From Pomacea canaliculata (taxonomy: Eukaryota > Mollusca > Gastropoda > Architaenioglossa > Ampullariidae), in assembly GCF_003073045.1 (NCBI RefSeq), contig NC_037597.1:4460717-4524716 (forward strand): a stretch of 64,000 nt of DNA. The letters run 5' to 3'. The notes beneath the pieces were generated by a model, which made no database searches, was not told the DNA's origin, and saw only the letters and a program-made list of their open reading frames with translations. Made by a program: the position numbers and the translations under genes. This document shows, in pieces, positions 25,357-36,699 of this stretch. Each line of letters starts with the position of its first letter. The first letter of the stretch is position 1.

Positions 25357-27384
25357 CTAAAATCCTTTCTTAAGCATGAACGCGCAGATGTGCTCAGCAT
25401 ACAGTCCTTTTACCCTTATCCAACGAGCAATTTCATGCACCTGTGTGGCAATAATTTTCGATCCCGTAACTTGCTGTAGGTATTCACGTAAATCTGCATC
25501 GAGAGCCTGCACATACAAAAAAGAGGTTACTTGAGCAGAATCCAGCCTTAACAACATTTTATTGTAGAGTACCAGAAATTTGTCAAACAGTTAATGTGAT
25601 AAAAATTCCAACTGATTACAAAAAGTTATGAACATGTCATTGACCTGTGTGCAGCAATGGTTACTTTTGCAAAAACTAATATAATAATGATTGGTTTATT
25701 GTCAACATACTTGGATAACACATTGCAGCAATATTAAACTAGCGGCTAATGGCATATACAGATAAATGGAATAATAATTTTAGGATCAATATTACATTTT
25801 CTAAAACAATTCAAGCAGCATTGCTTTGAACTCTCTGAAGCTTGTCAAGCAGGCAATTAGGAGCCAGCAAACAGTCTGACCTGAGCAACTCAAATGCAGA
25901 TAAGTTTTTCAACAGAGGCAACTAACAAGAAAAGTTTTTCACTGATCCTACGAAGCAAACTTATAAATCTCTAGTTATACAAGATTCAACAGGTAGTGTT
26001 TACTCACAATTTTCAACTAAGGTGTGATGTTAATGCTAGTGAATGTGAAAGTGGGTACAAATATATGTTAAAAGACTATTTGAAATAAGTGCAATTTTGT
26101 CATCATTCAACTTCATTTTGTGAACATCTAAGTTTTCAAACAATGGAAGACAAATTAGGGTTTTACTGTTAAATATCCCCACAGTTCTATGTTTGGAAAA
26201 AAAAAAAACCCATATAAAAAATGGATTATTGGCTTACCCATATATCTCCTTCTATATAACGAATTTTCACCAATTTACGTGTATTGCCATTACGTAATTC
26301 TTGATAGATAGGCAGCATATGATTCTTTGTTCTCCTCACAAAGTAGGGAAGCGTAAGATCAGCCTCTGTAAAGTAAAAGATTCCATGCTGTAATATAAAA
26401 CTCAAAAGGCTTACCCAGTAAAATCACTCCTTCACACACACACACACAAATCCATCTTCAGTAGGATGCTGAAAGATTCACTTTATCATCCTTGACATTA
26501 TTCCTGATCATTACTTGGAATTTTATATAAGAACTGTTAACCTAACGGGTACTTGGGCTAACACTGCATCTGGGGTCAAATCAAACTACCCAAATTGATA
26601 TTTGGAGTTAACCATCTTTATGTAAATAGCAAACCTATGTTATTCTCAAACTTGATGCCAATAAAATAATGTAACTTTTTTCACTGGGGAATTTAAAAAA
26701 GATTGGAATACAAACTTTAATACCTAAATATTTCTTTTGTTTTATGGTGTTTGAACAATATTTTAATACATAAGGATTCATCAAGGATTGTACTCTATCA
26801 TTGTTATTTGTCATGATTTGTCTTCAAATGTTTCTGGGTTGGTTTCTATGTCTTTGTGGGCAGCCCAGTGAAGCAGCGGTTAGCACCTGTCACCACTACA
26901 GTGAAGGTTGGCTATCCTGCTCTCATCTCATGCATGCTGTTCTATCCCTGCATGTTGCATCTGTTTACAGGGTGAGATCATGCTGTGAAGTTTGTAAATT
27001 TACATGGATAATGCTGACCAGTTGCTTATGTCAAAACACACTGAACATGCAGCCAACAGGGAAGTGCTCTACAGAAGTGTTGGTGTTGTTGTTGCTGTTA
27101 CAGGCTCTCTGGCTTGTTCTGTGATTTTAGTAAGTCATGAATGAATTTAGTCTAAAAAGGATCTGTTCAAACTTATACTTGGCATAAGGCCACATACCTT
27201 TTTGGGGAATCCAGCCTGATGGGGTTGGATAATTTGTATGGGAAGGAGGAGATGGTACAGTCTTGTAAGGCAGCAGTCTCTCAACAAATTTAAACTCTTC
27301 TGGATCTGCTGATACCTCAAACTCTGTCAAGCCAGCTTTTATCTGAGCTTGTGGAGTTGACTCGAATGATGCTGAGGAGTGGAG
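25357..27384 (-). CDS. MRPL49: MRPL49, mitochondrial large-subunit ribosomal protein mL49 (three downstream exons)
   Basis: mL49 is a small protein of the mitochondrial 39S ribosomal subunit. Exons: 27198-27384, 26238-26365 and 25357-25506, with TAG at 25357-25359; all three join in phase at GT-AG introns. Diagnostic matches are EFKFVERLLPYKTVPSPP, YPTPSGW, LPYFVRRTKNHMLPIY, KIRYIEGDIWALDADLREYL and the end RWIRVKGLYAEHICAFMLKKGF-like (read in parts). They align with the whole conserved core of human MRPL49, which also ends in KGF. An AATAAA on the minus strand near 25140 is a plausible polyadenylation signal. The start exon is given separately because the first junction is uncertain. Intron 2 contains a SINE (about 26.86-26.98 kb). 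Confidence 0.93.
26859..26980 (+). repeat. tRNA-derived SINE, truncated copy 2
   Basis: AGCAGCGGTTAGCACCTGTC, then ACTACAGTGAAGGTTGGCT and GCATCTGTTTACAGGGTG, match the head and body of the SINE at 36383. The tail is missing. It lies in MRPL49 intron 2, antisense to the gene. Confidence 0.7.
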
Positions 27385-27822
27385 CTACAAAACAGCAAAG
27401 AAACAAACAAAACCCAACACAAATCAATAATACTATGTTACTACCATTCAATTGTTCTAATAGCTTGCAGTAATACCATGGTTATAAATTAAAATAATGA
27501 TACAAAACAGGGAAAATGTGTATGGATGTATTAAGGTCAATATTATCTTATTTTCTTCACGTTATAAGCGGGTACGAAAGACAACCTGCATTTGTCTGAT
27601 TATTTTGGTCTGTCTTTTCCCGACAACTGCCAAGCATTTATTCTATGATTTATCTATATTTCAACTCACGATCCATCAAAATAATTCTCCCTGAATACTG
27701 TATTTCGGAGGAGCATCAACTTCGCATATCGTTTAACTCTTAAACTATATTTCTCCTCATTTAGTCACGTTTTTTTGTATTTAACGCCTCAGGTGTGTAA
27801 AATGTGGTCGTGAGCCCTATGT

Positions 27823-28048
27823 TAAGGTGACCAGACGTTTCGGAGGCGAAAGCGGGACACGTGCCGATGATGGTGTCGTCACCGTCAAAGAACGCCGAAA
27901 AAAGTGATTTTTAAAGACAACCGGGACATTTGATGGACTTGCCAGAAAGCCAGAAAGCGGGACATTGGGCGTCCCGCCCGATATTCAGGCGGGACACGAG
28001 GTCAAAAGCGGGACTGTCCCGCCAAATGCGGGACGTCTGGTCACCTTA
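27823..28048. mobile_element. 226-bp non-autonomous DNA transposon with 16-bp terminal inverted repeats
   Basis: The element begins TAAGGTGACCAGACGT and ends with the exact reverse complement. It is flanked by a perfect 7-bp duplication, CCTATGT (27816-27822 and 28049-28055). The interior is GC-rich and repeats GCGGGAC and GTCCCGC motifs in both orientations, so it can fold. The terminal sequence and short duplication suggest a hAT-like MITE. It lies about 375 bp from the MRPL49 start, inside its probable first intron. Confidence 0.85.
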
Positions 28049-28081
28049 CCTATGTATATAATATATATAGAGTGAGAATAC

Positions 28082-28195
28082 ATCTTTATCAAATCAAATC
28101 AGACTTTATTGTCTGTCGAGGAGACCCAGGACAGAAATTTTTCTTTTGCTCACAAGGGCAGGCATACATACTCATACAGACATTTAACACAAAAT
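28082..28195. repeat. Dispersed repeat with AAATCAAATCAGACTTTATTG start
   Basis: The block AAATCAAATCAGACTTTATT, GAGACCCAGGACAGAAATTT and CAAGGGCAGGCATAC has the look of the 3' end of an invertebrate retroelement with short (AAATC) terminal repeats. It follows directly after the 226-bp DNA transposon. Its class is uncertain. Confidence 0.35.
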
Positions 28196-28342
28196 TAGGA
28201 GTAAAATGGTAGTTTGGATCTCCGTCAAAATATATTAAAAAAGATTGTAGATATCGCAGAACCTACATCAAGGTTTGCAAATTTTATCAGTTACTTTTAA
28301 AGTTTTTAGTTCTCAAATGTGATGTCTACCTGTGTACAAGTA

Positions 28343-28424
28343 CTTAAAGACTGGACTTTCCTTGCTGCCGTAATAAAGTTCGGCAGAAGTGGTTTGCGCG
28401 ACTTAACAACCTGACGGCCGCCAT
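28343..28424 (-). CDS. MRPL49: Probable first coding exon of MRPL49 (mitochondrial presequence)
   Basis: An ATG at 28424 in a GCCGCCATG context (minus strand ATGGCGGCC) opens MAAVRLLSRANHFCRTLLRQ, then QGKSSL and a stop at 28343-28345. The peptide is rich in Arg and Leu with no acidic residues, as expected of a mitochondrial targeting sequence. No strong GT donor before the stop gives phase 0 into the acceptor at 27384. A weak donor (TCCA|GTCTTT) would keep phase if the next acceptor is CTCCTCAG|CATC at about 27371. The true splice is therefore unresolved, and a further small exon is possible. The interval's left end is only the limit of the open frame. Confidence 0.5.
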
Positions 28425-28501
28425 GTTACAGGAAACAGGAAGTGACGGTGCACGGTGCTCTCTGTTATTATTCCACAGAAATCTTCTCATCTTGCAGCAT
28501 T
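28425..28501. promoter_or_regulatory. Shared head-to-head promoter of MRPL49 and ZFYVE19
   Basis: The proposed MRPL49 start (28424, minus) and the ZFYVE19 start (28502, plus) are only about 77 bp apart. The gap and its edges hold CAGGAAACAGGAAGTGACGG, two ETS-like cores (GGAAG with following TGACG), and a GCCGCCATGTT YY1-like motif overlapping the MRPL49 start. Such sites are typical of bidirectional housekeeping promoters. The transcription starts are not visible and are inferred. Confidence 0.6.
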
Positions 28502-31500
28502 ATGTCAGGGCAGTGCTATGGATGTGGGACAGGATTTAGTTTGTTTAAGAAAGAGGTTAGGATTCTGAATAGCTTCTGTAATAAATGTGTCATAGAGTGA
28601 ACGAGGGCTAACTTACACCATCTACTTCATGTATAAACAATTACACTAGTAGTGCGATGGACAATGATAATATTTAATGTAAAGTCTTCAGAACTTTTAT
28701 TAGCGCGCAAACTCTCTTTTTCAGAATACATATGCAACAGTACACATTAGTGCTAAAAATATAATGCTGGTTATTGCAGCATGGTTGCAAGAATTGTGGC
28801 TTTGCATTCTGCTCCAATTGCTTGACCAAAAAGATAGCTTTGCCAAAGGACAACACCAAACATCGTGTCTGCAATAAGTGCTTTGACATTCTTAGTGGGT
28901 GAGTATATCGCACGTTTTTACCTGATAAATTTGCAGTCACCACTAATTCAGCTACATACGTTCGAACTGAAGATTGTTTGGACTTTTTTTTAGGTCAGTG
29001 CAGTCATAATTATTTCAACGTTCGTGATAGATTTTGTTTTTGTTTTTCACACTCATACACACATATTAGAACTATCCCATAGATCATTAAGTTTCGTGAG
29101 AATGCTTGTTTATTTCTTCAGGAAGACTGTTGCTGAGGACCCACAAAGATTTTCGCCACCAGAAGCATTTAAAAAGTAAGTTCCATATATTTAGAGGCTA
29201 TTCTTATTTATTTAAAGTCAAATGCAAGGAATATGTTTTAATTATGAGAACTTTTGTGAAAAGTTTTGTTTCAATGATGATGATGATATTAATGATATCT
29301 TCTTGTCCATTAGAACAAGCAATGTTGCAAAGGAAATGTTTTCATAGCAAAGCAGCATGTATGAAAAGGCATTAGAACACTCGACAGAAACAAAAAAAAA
29401 AATCAGTTAAAAAAATTCATCACCCTTCATAGATTGTGGTGTTAAAATTAATGCAACAAGAAATATGAAATATGTAAAAACAGCATAAACAAAACAGTTG
29501 GTGAGGGAGGTCATATACTTTAACACAGCATCTTAATAGATGAACTCATGGACACCAATCAACTTTCTTTGATTAGCATGCACATTTTTTTTTAAATTCA
29601 ATATTCTGATAGCAGGAGTATAAAAGAATTCTTCCATAGACAGTGTGAAGGATCGATAGAATTTCTAGAAAAGCAAAATCATCTGAATAGATTTGTGAAG
29701 TGGATAGATAGGATCAAGGAGTATTTTGTGTGCTTTCCTCTTAAGAGACCAGTGGTGAAGCTATTTCAGCTGAATGCTGACAATTTTACTTGCTAATTTG
29801 ACTGCTCTTGACAGTTTGGTTTAATATCTTAATTTGGAGGGTTTCCTTTTTTCCTTAAGTAGAAAGATGCTTTCCATTTAGGAGTGTAGAGCGGTGTAAA
29901 GAAACTGAACACTGATGTTTACAGTCCATGTCAAGCTGGTAGAGATTGGTGATTAGAAGTTTTTCTCTTGCAGGAGAGTTGCTGCGCTTCAGGAAAGGGA
30001 GGCTCAGAATGAAAAGCCATCTGTTAAGTCTTTTAAACCACAACATTCCAAGTATATGGGGCTTTCAAAAGCAGATAGAGAAATCGCAGAAAGACTTGAC
30101 AAACTAAGAGAATCTCCAAATGGCAAGTATATGTTCATGTTTGGAGTGTTTTTTCTAAAAACTAATTTTCACTAGGTGTTCACATTTCACCTAAAATGTT
30201 CATTTCATTTTAATGTGATTTTCTTTTTTTTTTCTTTAGATAAGTGTTGCATTTAACCCTTATAAACATTACCAATCTTTACACACTTTCAAAAGGCAGT
30301 GAAGTAGTGTAGAAAGTTAAACAAGGTGTGTGGTCAAAACTTCAAAGCAAATCCTTATAATGCACAATTATTTTGGAACAGGGTATGTAAAAAGTGCTTT
30401 TCTTTTGAAGAGGTTATTTTAAAAAGATCAAATTAACTTGTGAAAAGGGGAGAAAGCAAAGAACACTTCTGGCAATGGTCCCTGAATTTATACTTTCTAC
30501 TCCATTAGAGCAAAAAGTGACAGATGAGGAACTGATCCAAGGTTTAGCAAGATTAAGAGGAGAAAGCCCAGCTACAGCATCTGCAAACAGCAAACCGGTA
30601 GGTAAATGAACTATTGTACAATAACAAAAGTAAAAGTTAAGGTTCTTTTTCTGCATTCATATGTTTGGGTGATCATGGAATTTTTTATGTCTGTGATAAA
30701 CTGGGCGGTTCTTTTTAGTTCATTTCTGTTCCTTCCACTCTTTGTTCCTCAGATCTGTTACATTAGGCCACACAGCAGATCTCTTGGGTGTGTGAGGTGG
30801 GTATTCTTGCAGGATGTGTCAGCTTTAATTAATGCATTTGTTACAGCAATCTGCAGTAAGTAGTTCTCAGAAGATGGTAGTTTTCTTGTATGTTTTGTAG
30901 AACTGAGATGTTTGGCTGCCTAAAAGTTTTGTAACTTTGGCCACATTTTGTCATTATATGTAATTATTTAGAAACCATAAATTATGTCATCATTAACTTC
31001 TAAAACAGTTCTGTCCTAAAAATGCCTAGAGGTGTTACTTGTTGGTCAATCCACTTTTTTTCAAATACTTGCTTCTCTGGTTAAGGTTAATATTACAATA
31101 ATCTACAAAAATTTAATAACTCTTGCTTCAAACCTACCTAATTAGTTCTCATCTTATTTTGTATTTTGTACATGTAATAAAAACAAAAATTAATTTCTAA
31201 GAAAACATGCAAATTATTAGGATTCAAAGTTTTTTTTAAAAAAAGTGGAAGTTAATATCACTGAAATTTATATGCCTAGTTTTATCAACCTCCTGATCGT
31301 CGCACACAGATGGAGCAGGTGGACGATTTGTTAGATGAGATTGCTAGTGAGGTGGAAATAGATTCACATCGCCAGGATCCAGTTCAGTATGTGGAGAACA
31401 GGCTAGCCAGGCTTCGCAAGGAGGAATCAGGTAAGGTTATCTTCATTCAGCCAAATTTACAGTAAATTTTCAAGCATGCATTTCATTATCATCCCATTAA

Positions 31501-34500
31501 GATTTGCTTGTTAGACTGCAGAATCATGCTTACTGCACAATCTTAGTGTGATAATTAAAAATTGCATGAGCTGTATTTTTATTGTGATAGTCACCACAAT
31601 TTTGACATGTAGGAAAGATTTTTCTGAGGTAAACTGGGAGGTAGAAATGATAAAATAAAGCTTAAAAATTTCTGGAGCATAATCAGATGTGAGTTAATTT
31701 ATTTGACCAAACCAGATACCAAACCTATTCACCTATCCTGATGCATTTTAAGGAAAGTTTATTGTTCTAGAATTCACTTTCTAGTTTGTTTAGACAGGTA
31801 TTACTTGCCTTTTTTTAGGTGCAGCACAAGATGAGCAAAATAATCTAGACCGAAATGACAAGACTCCAAAGAAATCATTTGTCAAAAACATTGATGTGAA
31901 ACCCAACTCCAGCAAGAAACCAGGTGAGCTGTACATCACCTTGCTTCATTTTTTTAATTAACTTGGCATAATTGTTTTACTTTAGCACCATATCATGACT
32001 GACATTTGATCCTTTTAGGAGCCACGCAAATTAATGATCCTGATATTGTCATATCCAGTGTGTAGGCATGTGTTATTTCACTAATTAGTTATCACTGATT
32101 TTTTAAACAAAAACAGAAATGGCATTTTGAAAATGTTTTCCCTCAGATGGAGGACTGTCAGCAGATGATGGAAAGGTAGATTTTGAAGCGGTGCATGCCT
32201 TTATGGCAGCAGCTGCACTGGAAATGGAGGATGAGGCTCACAAAGCTCTAGAGGGCATGCAAAGTGATAAACAACTTATGGAGCAACTGGCACAGTTAAA
32301 GCAAAGAAGAAAAGAAAAGGGTGAAAACAGTGGGAACATTGGTAAATATATATATATATAAAAAGTGGAAAAATTACTAGCTTGTTCTGTCCAGGGGGGG
32401 CATTGGTGTTTTACGCCGTGTCAGCAACTAAGGCTATATTACGGCAAGCAGCCAGCCCTGTAAACAGATGTCACGTGCAGAGAAAGAACAGCGTGCCCGA
32501 GACGAGAAATGAACTCTGGGCAGCCAACCTTCACTGTATTGGTGACAGGCGCTAACCGTTGCGCCACCGGGCCGCTTTGTTCTGTCCAGACTAGATTGTC
32601 AGATCCTCTCACACTATCCAAAGCAAATTCAGGGTGGACTACAAAAGATCCATAATGCCACAGCATGACTAGTTCCCAGTCACCTCTTCACATTATGATG
32701 ACTATCTGTTTAAGCTTGAATGAATCACAAACTGATTGTGATCCTTCATTCCTGCTTATGTACATAGCTAAAGTGTTTAGTCAGGGCTTCTGCTAAGGCT
32801 AAATTCTTCTTCAGATTCTTAAGGGGTCCCTGTTCTTCGCCCAAATTTGAAGGGGACCCCATTGACGAAAATTGAAGGAATCCTCCGAACTTTTAATGCG
32901 TACTGTACGCAATTTTTTGCGTAAGCAGAAGCCCTGGTTTAGTGTTCATTTGCCAACTGACTTATGCTAGATATCTGTACCAAGCTAATCTGCATGGCAC
33001 CTAAATGAATGCTGGTCCAAGGTTGGGATTAACACTTTTTGTTTGTTCAAATGATACAGTCAGTTTAGTGTTGCACAAATATTTCTTGCCGTAGTACCAT
33101 CTCCATCTTGGACTCAGTGTGAAGCTAAATTTTCAAACGTGTGTGTGCAAAATTGTGTGGGTAGGTTAGAGTGTGTCAGATGACATGCAATAGTTGTTTT
33201 AATATTATCCCATCTTATGTTTCTCCCATTGGTGTATGGCTTGGAGAACCTGGCTACGTGCTAGGATTATGCACTACATAAGCCTTCACTATCACCACCA
33301 CCACTATTATTATTGTAAATACAGAATTTTAGAAGTTTAAATGATCATCTTGAGAACTTTTTTTAACCCAACAATACCTTTATTATAACAGAATTATGTT
33401 TTGACTTTATATTATGCAGAAGAACAACAATCCCTGGAATCAAACATTGAAAATACAGAAATAGATGAAGACAGTGACAATGAGGAAGCAGCAGTAAAGC
33501 ACATATTGCAGCAGGTTTGCCAAGCTTAAATGAATTCCTGACACTAGGTTATAAATAAGGCATACTTCTAATCCTGATTGTTTCTTCTTTTAGCAGTCCT
33601 GAATCTCCCTCTTCAAACTGCTCTTGTCAAGGCTTTTGAGTTTTAAGTTTTGAAGAATTTATGATGATCATAAATGTTATTTTTGTTTGTCCCATCTGCA
33701 AAAGAGGTCACTACATTAAATATTTATTTAGTGGAAGAGGACTTCCAGTAGATATTTTGAACTGAGACCTTGTTAGATTTATTTCACAATCTTAAATGTA
33801 AATCTTAAATCTTGGTCTGTTCCATAGTTCACAGAAGAAGTCACACTTGATGAGAAGGTTGGAAACCTCTTAGCAAAAAACCTCAAAGGAACTCATAAAT
33901 CAAAATATGACTCAGGCAGCAAAATGGGAAGAAAAGAGGTTAGATTTTGGTGCAATTTTGCCATTATTATGATAGTAACTGACACTTTGTAAAAGTTGCA
34001 TAATGCAAGACTATGACCAAAAAAAAGATGTTATGAGAATAATTGTTACTAATAGAAAATTTACCAAATTAATTTACGTTGCATGCAGGAAAATACAAAG
34101 GATGGCAACGATGATAGTTGTGAAGATCCAGATGAACTTCCATACTGCTGTATCTGCACAGAAGATGCTTCAATTCGATGTCGAGACTGTGATATGGATC
34201 TCTACTGTGCACAATGTTTTAGGTAATGACAATTATTGGTACTGATCTAGCATTTACTTTACAATTTAAAACAAAACCTTTAGTTATAGAAACATTATGC
34301 ATGTATGTTGAACCGCAAGAAGTGTTCATGGCTTTATTAATCCTTTGACCCGCGCCTGTCGCTGTGGGTAATACATGGATAGAGTGGCAGCTGACAGGGC
34401 CCGCCACTCTTGCCTATTGGGAGCATATCCTGCATAGGATGGCCAGTGAATTATAGGTTGGCAGGAAGCGTGAGTGCATATATGCATGCTTGTGTGTGAT

Positions 34501-35831
34501 AATCATTGTTATCAAGCGCTTTTGGTGTTCACCTATATTTCTGTGTATGTGTTTGCATATTTAATACTGTCTTTACTGGTGGGCAAAGGGATTCTATAAA
34601 TGTAATAATGTAATTTGTCTCTGGGAACAAATGTTGCAATAGTAATTTTCCTTTTGCAGCAAAAAACAAGTTAGGCAGGAGTCAATTTATTGATTTGTAT
34701 AGCGTTTTTCCACACCATTAAATTTGGGATCAAAGAATAAAAAGAAAAACAGTAATAATAATGAATACTGGTCTTTAAAACAATGTTTCAACGTTCTTAT
34801 TATTTCTCTCACTCCCTTCCCGCCAGCACTGGACTTTGAAGTTGATCTTTGCAAAGCAAGGATCAGCATAAGCAATGTCTTGAATTTCAAGTATAGGCCA
34901 GTAAAAAGAAACATCCGTTAGAATACCAAATTTGAAGTTTTAGGGCAACACAGTTGCGAACAGAGCACAAGAGAAGAAGCGAATTGACAGCAGTCCAGTT
35001 ACACCCACGCACATGAACATGATCACACAATCACATCTCATTACCAGATGACATCACTCAAGCACATAGATCCAGAATTGAATCTACAGAACTTGTTGCA
35101 ACTTACGAGGTTTGTTAATCAAAAATGGAAAACACATGGTCCACAATGTCAGAACAGTTAAAAGTGTTAGTAAAGGAGACACAAAATCCTGTACAGTCAA
35201 AAATCTGAATTAAGATGGTAAAACAAAGAACAGGAGACAGAAGCCATTAGCGGAAGAAGATGACAGCACTGACAGTGAAAAACAATCCATAGCAAGGCAA
35301 ACTGCGCAACAAATATCACAGATAAGTAGGAGAAATTTAAACTCGATGTAGATACACAGACAAGACAAAATGACAGCTAGTCCCCTCCAGCCAGTTAGGC
35401 GAAGGGACATCACACTGATGTAAAACATTACAGAAAACTACTCAAGCTACCAAAGGTGAAAATTTTACTAGGCACTTATGTGTGCTTTGGGTAAATTCAT
35501 CTGATGGGTGTCATACAGTATTTTCAAAATTTTTATCTGGGTATGCTGAAAGTGGGCAGACATCATAGATGATCGTGCCAATATTCTTGTCAGCATTGCT
35601 TGAGATATGCAGTAATACCGATATTGCTTTATTATGGGTTTTAGACTGCTTGTGAAGATCTCTACATTTCAACCATATCAGAGAAGTACATAAAAAGAAA
35701 CAAGTATCATGTTTGCATGTAATTTATTTGTAATTCAGAGTCACTTTAATCTTTCCAGGGATGGCCACAAAGAGCTGGGACTGACAGATCATCGCACTAT
35801 TCCATATACACCACCAAAGGGGTACAGATGA
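28502..35831 (+). CDS. ZFYVE19: ZFYVE19/ANCHR, abscission/NoCut checkpoint regulator (complete, 12 exons)
   Basis: ANCHR delays the final cut of cytokinesis by holding VPS4 at the midbody with CHMP4C under Aurora B control. Exons: 28502-28555, 28780-28898, 29122-29175, 29974-30122, 30509-30597, 31280-31430, 31819-31923, 32147-32341, 33420-33514, 33828-33938, 34089-34222, 35759-35831; 442 residues, close to the human length. The N-terminal FYVE-type finger shows four Cys pairs (CYGC, CKNC, CSNC, CNKC). Next come [15 protein letters not shown] and [16 protein letters not shown], then acidic and coiled middle exons. The C-terminal B-box-like finger is [21 protein letters not shown] with [13 protein letters not shown], ending PYTPPKGYR. 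All junctions keep phase. The donor after 30122 is GC (ATG|GCAAGT). A possible polyadenylation signal, AATAAA, is at 36670-36675. Confidence 0.95.
32395..32576 (-). repeat. tRNA-derived SINE with C-rich tail, copy 3, with 13-bp target-site duplication
   Basis: Minus-strand element: head GCGGCCCGGTGGCGCAACGG, body AATACAGTGAAGGTTGGCTG and GTTTACAGGGCTGGCTGC, tail GGCGTAAAACACCAATG followed by seven C. It is flanked by TTGTTCTGTCCAG at 32382-32394 and again at 32577-32589. The perfect duplication suggests recent insertion. It lies in ZFYVE19 intron 8, antisense. Confidence 0.9.
32782..32936. mobile_element. 155-bp hAT-like MITE with target-site duplication
   Basis: The termini are CAGGGCTTCTGCTAAGGC and GCGTAAGCAGAAGCCCTG, inverted repeats with a single-base difference in the core. 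They are flanked by GTTTAGT on both sides (32775-32781, 32937-32943). It lies in ZFYVE19 intron 8, about 200 bp from the SINE. CAGGG termini and the short duplication fit the hAT superfamily. It has no coding capacity. Confidence 0.85.
34687..34930. repeat. Dispersed intronic repeat with TTGTATAGCG start
   Basis: TTTATTGATTTGTATAGCGT at the start resembles the TATAGCGC box repeats at 3950 and 38340. The following sequence shows nothing I recognise. It lies in the 1.5-kb ZFYVE19 intron 11. Confidence 0.3.
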
Positions 35832-36159
35832 TTTGCAGCAACTGATGTTCTTTTCTGTGATGATACAATCTACAAGTTTTGTTCTCTTGTTTTGAAGGAC
35901 ATCAAAAAGCTGTAACTTGTACCACAATTGTGTTTTCAGTAGAGATGCATGACTATTGCTGCTGCTGCCACCTTAAGCATGCCATTGCTTAAATTCTTGC
36001 ATTATTGGCCTACGCTTTAATTGGAGACAACATAGCTAGTGTACCAAGGTACAAGGTAATGGACAGGGTAATGATAGCTTTTATTTCAAACGCAAATGGC
36101 TTATGAGTATACTTTTATTTTAAAGGTAAAGGTCACTTTTTTAAAAAAGGTTAATTGGT

Positions 36160-36367
36160 GAGGTAATGAGCCACACATTTCTTGAGGCCAGCTTTGTTTT
36201 GCAAGGGCAGTGCCCCTCTCCATCTCGCTGCTTTACCTTCCCCAGTCCTCTGCATCAGACAGCTATTCCCTACAGCTGGGTCAATGGGGGAAAGTTCACT
36301 ATGCCATATCAAATTGGGGAACATTTGGGTTTGGACATAAGTGCTCTAACCACTCGGCTTTCTGCTT
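36160..36367 (-). repeat. Possible second tRNA-derived SINE (Ser/Leu-like head)
   Basis: On the minus strand the segment starts AGCCGAGTGGTTAGAGCAC, an A-box of the tRNA-Ser/Leu type, and continues without the cloverleaf partner regions. The SINE at 36383 inserted next to its start. No intact tRNA can be folded, so I read it as a different SINE family or a decayed tRNA-like piece. Confidence 0.4.
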
Positions 36368-36382
36368 CCCCTCAATACAGTT

Positions 36383-36575
36383 TAGCGGTCCGGTGGCGCA
36401 ACGGTTAGCGCTGTTAGTGCCAGTCACCAATACAGTGAAGGTTGGCTGCCCTGAGTTCATTTCTCGTCTCGGGCCGCTGATCTTTCTCTGCACGTGGCAT
36501 CTGTTTACAGGGCTGGCTGCTTGCCGTAATATAGCCTTAGCTGCTGACACGGCGTAAAACACAACCCCCCCCCCC
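36383..36575 (+). repeat. tRNA-derived SINE with C-rich tail, copy 4, with 15-bp target-site duplication
   Basis: Head AGCGGTCCGGTGGCGCAACG (A box GGCGCAACGGTTAGCGC), body AATACAGTGAAGGTTGGCTG, then CACGTGGCATCTGTTTACAG and GCTGACACGGCGTAAAACAC, ending in a run of C. It is flanked by CCCCTCAATACAGTT at 36368-36382 and 36576-36590. It lies downstream of the ZFYVE19 stop, probably in its 3' untranslated region, since AATAAA follows at 36670. Confidence 0.9.
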
Positions 36576-36699
36576 CCCCTCAATACAGTTAAGATCAAGT
36601 GCATTTTGATTCCTAAGTCATAAGTTTGCCTCTGATTCCTTGTATCACTCTTGTTTAAAGTGAGACTAAAATAAAGTAATTGTTGCAAGCTCTAGTGCA

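Noticed and set aside
36300..36575. Functional tRNA genes suggested by GTGGTTAGAGC and GGCGCAACGGTTAGCG motifs
   Set aside because: No cloverleaf can be completed, and copies with target-site duplications show these are SINE heads.
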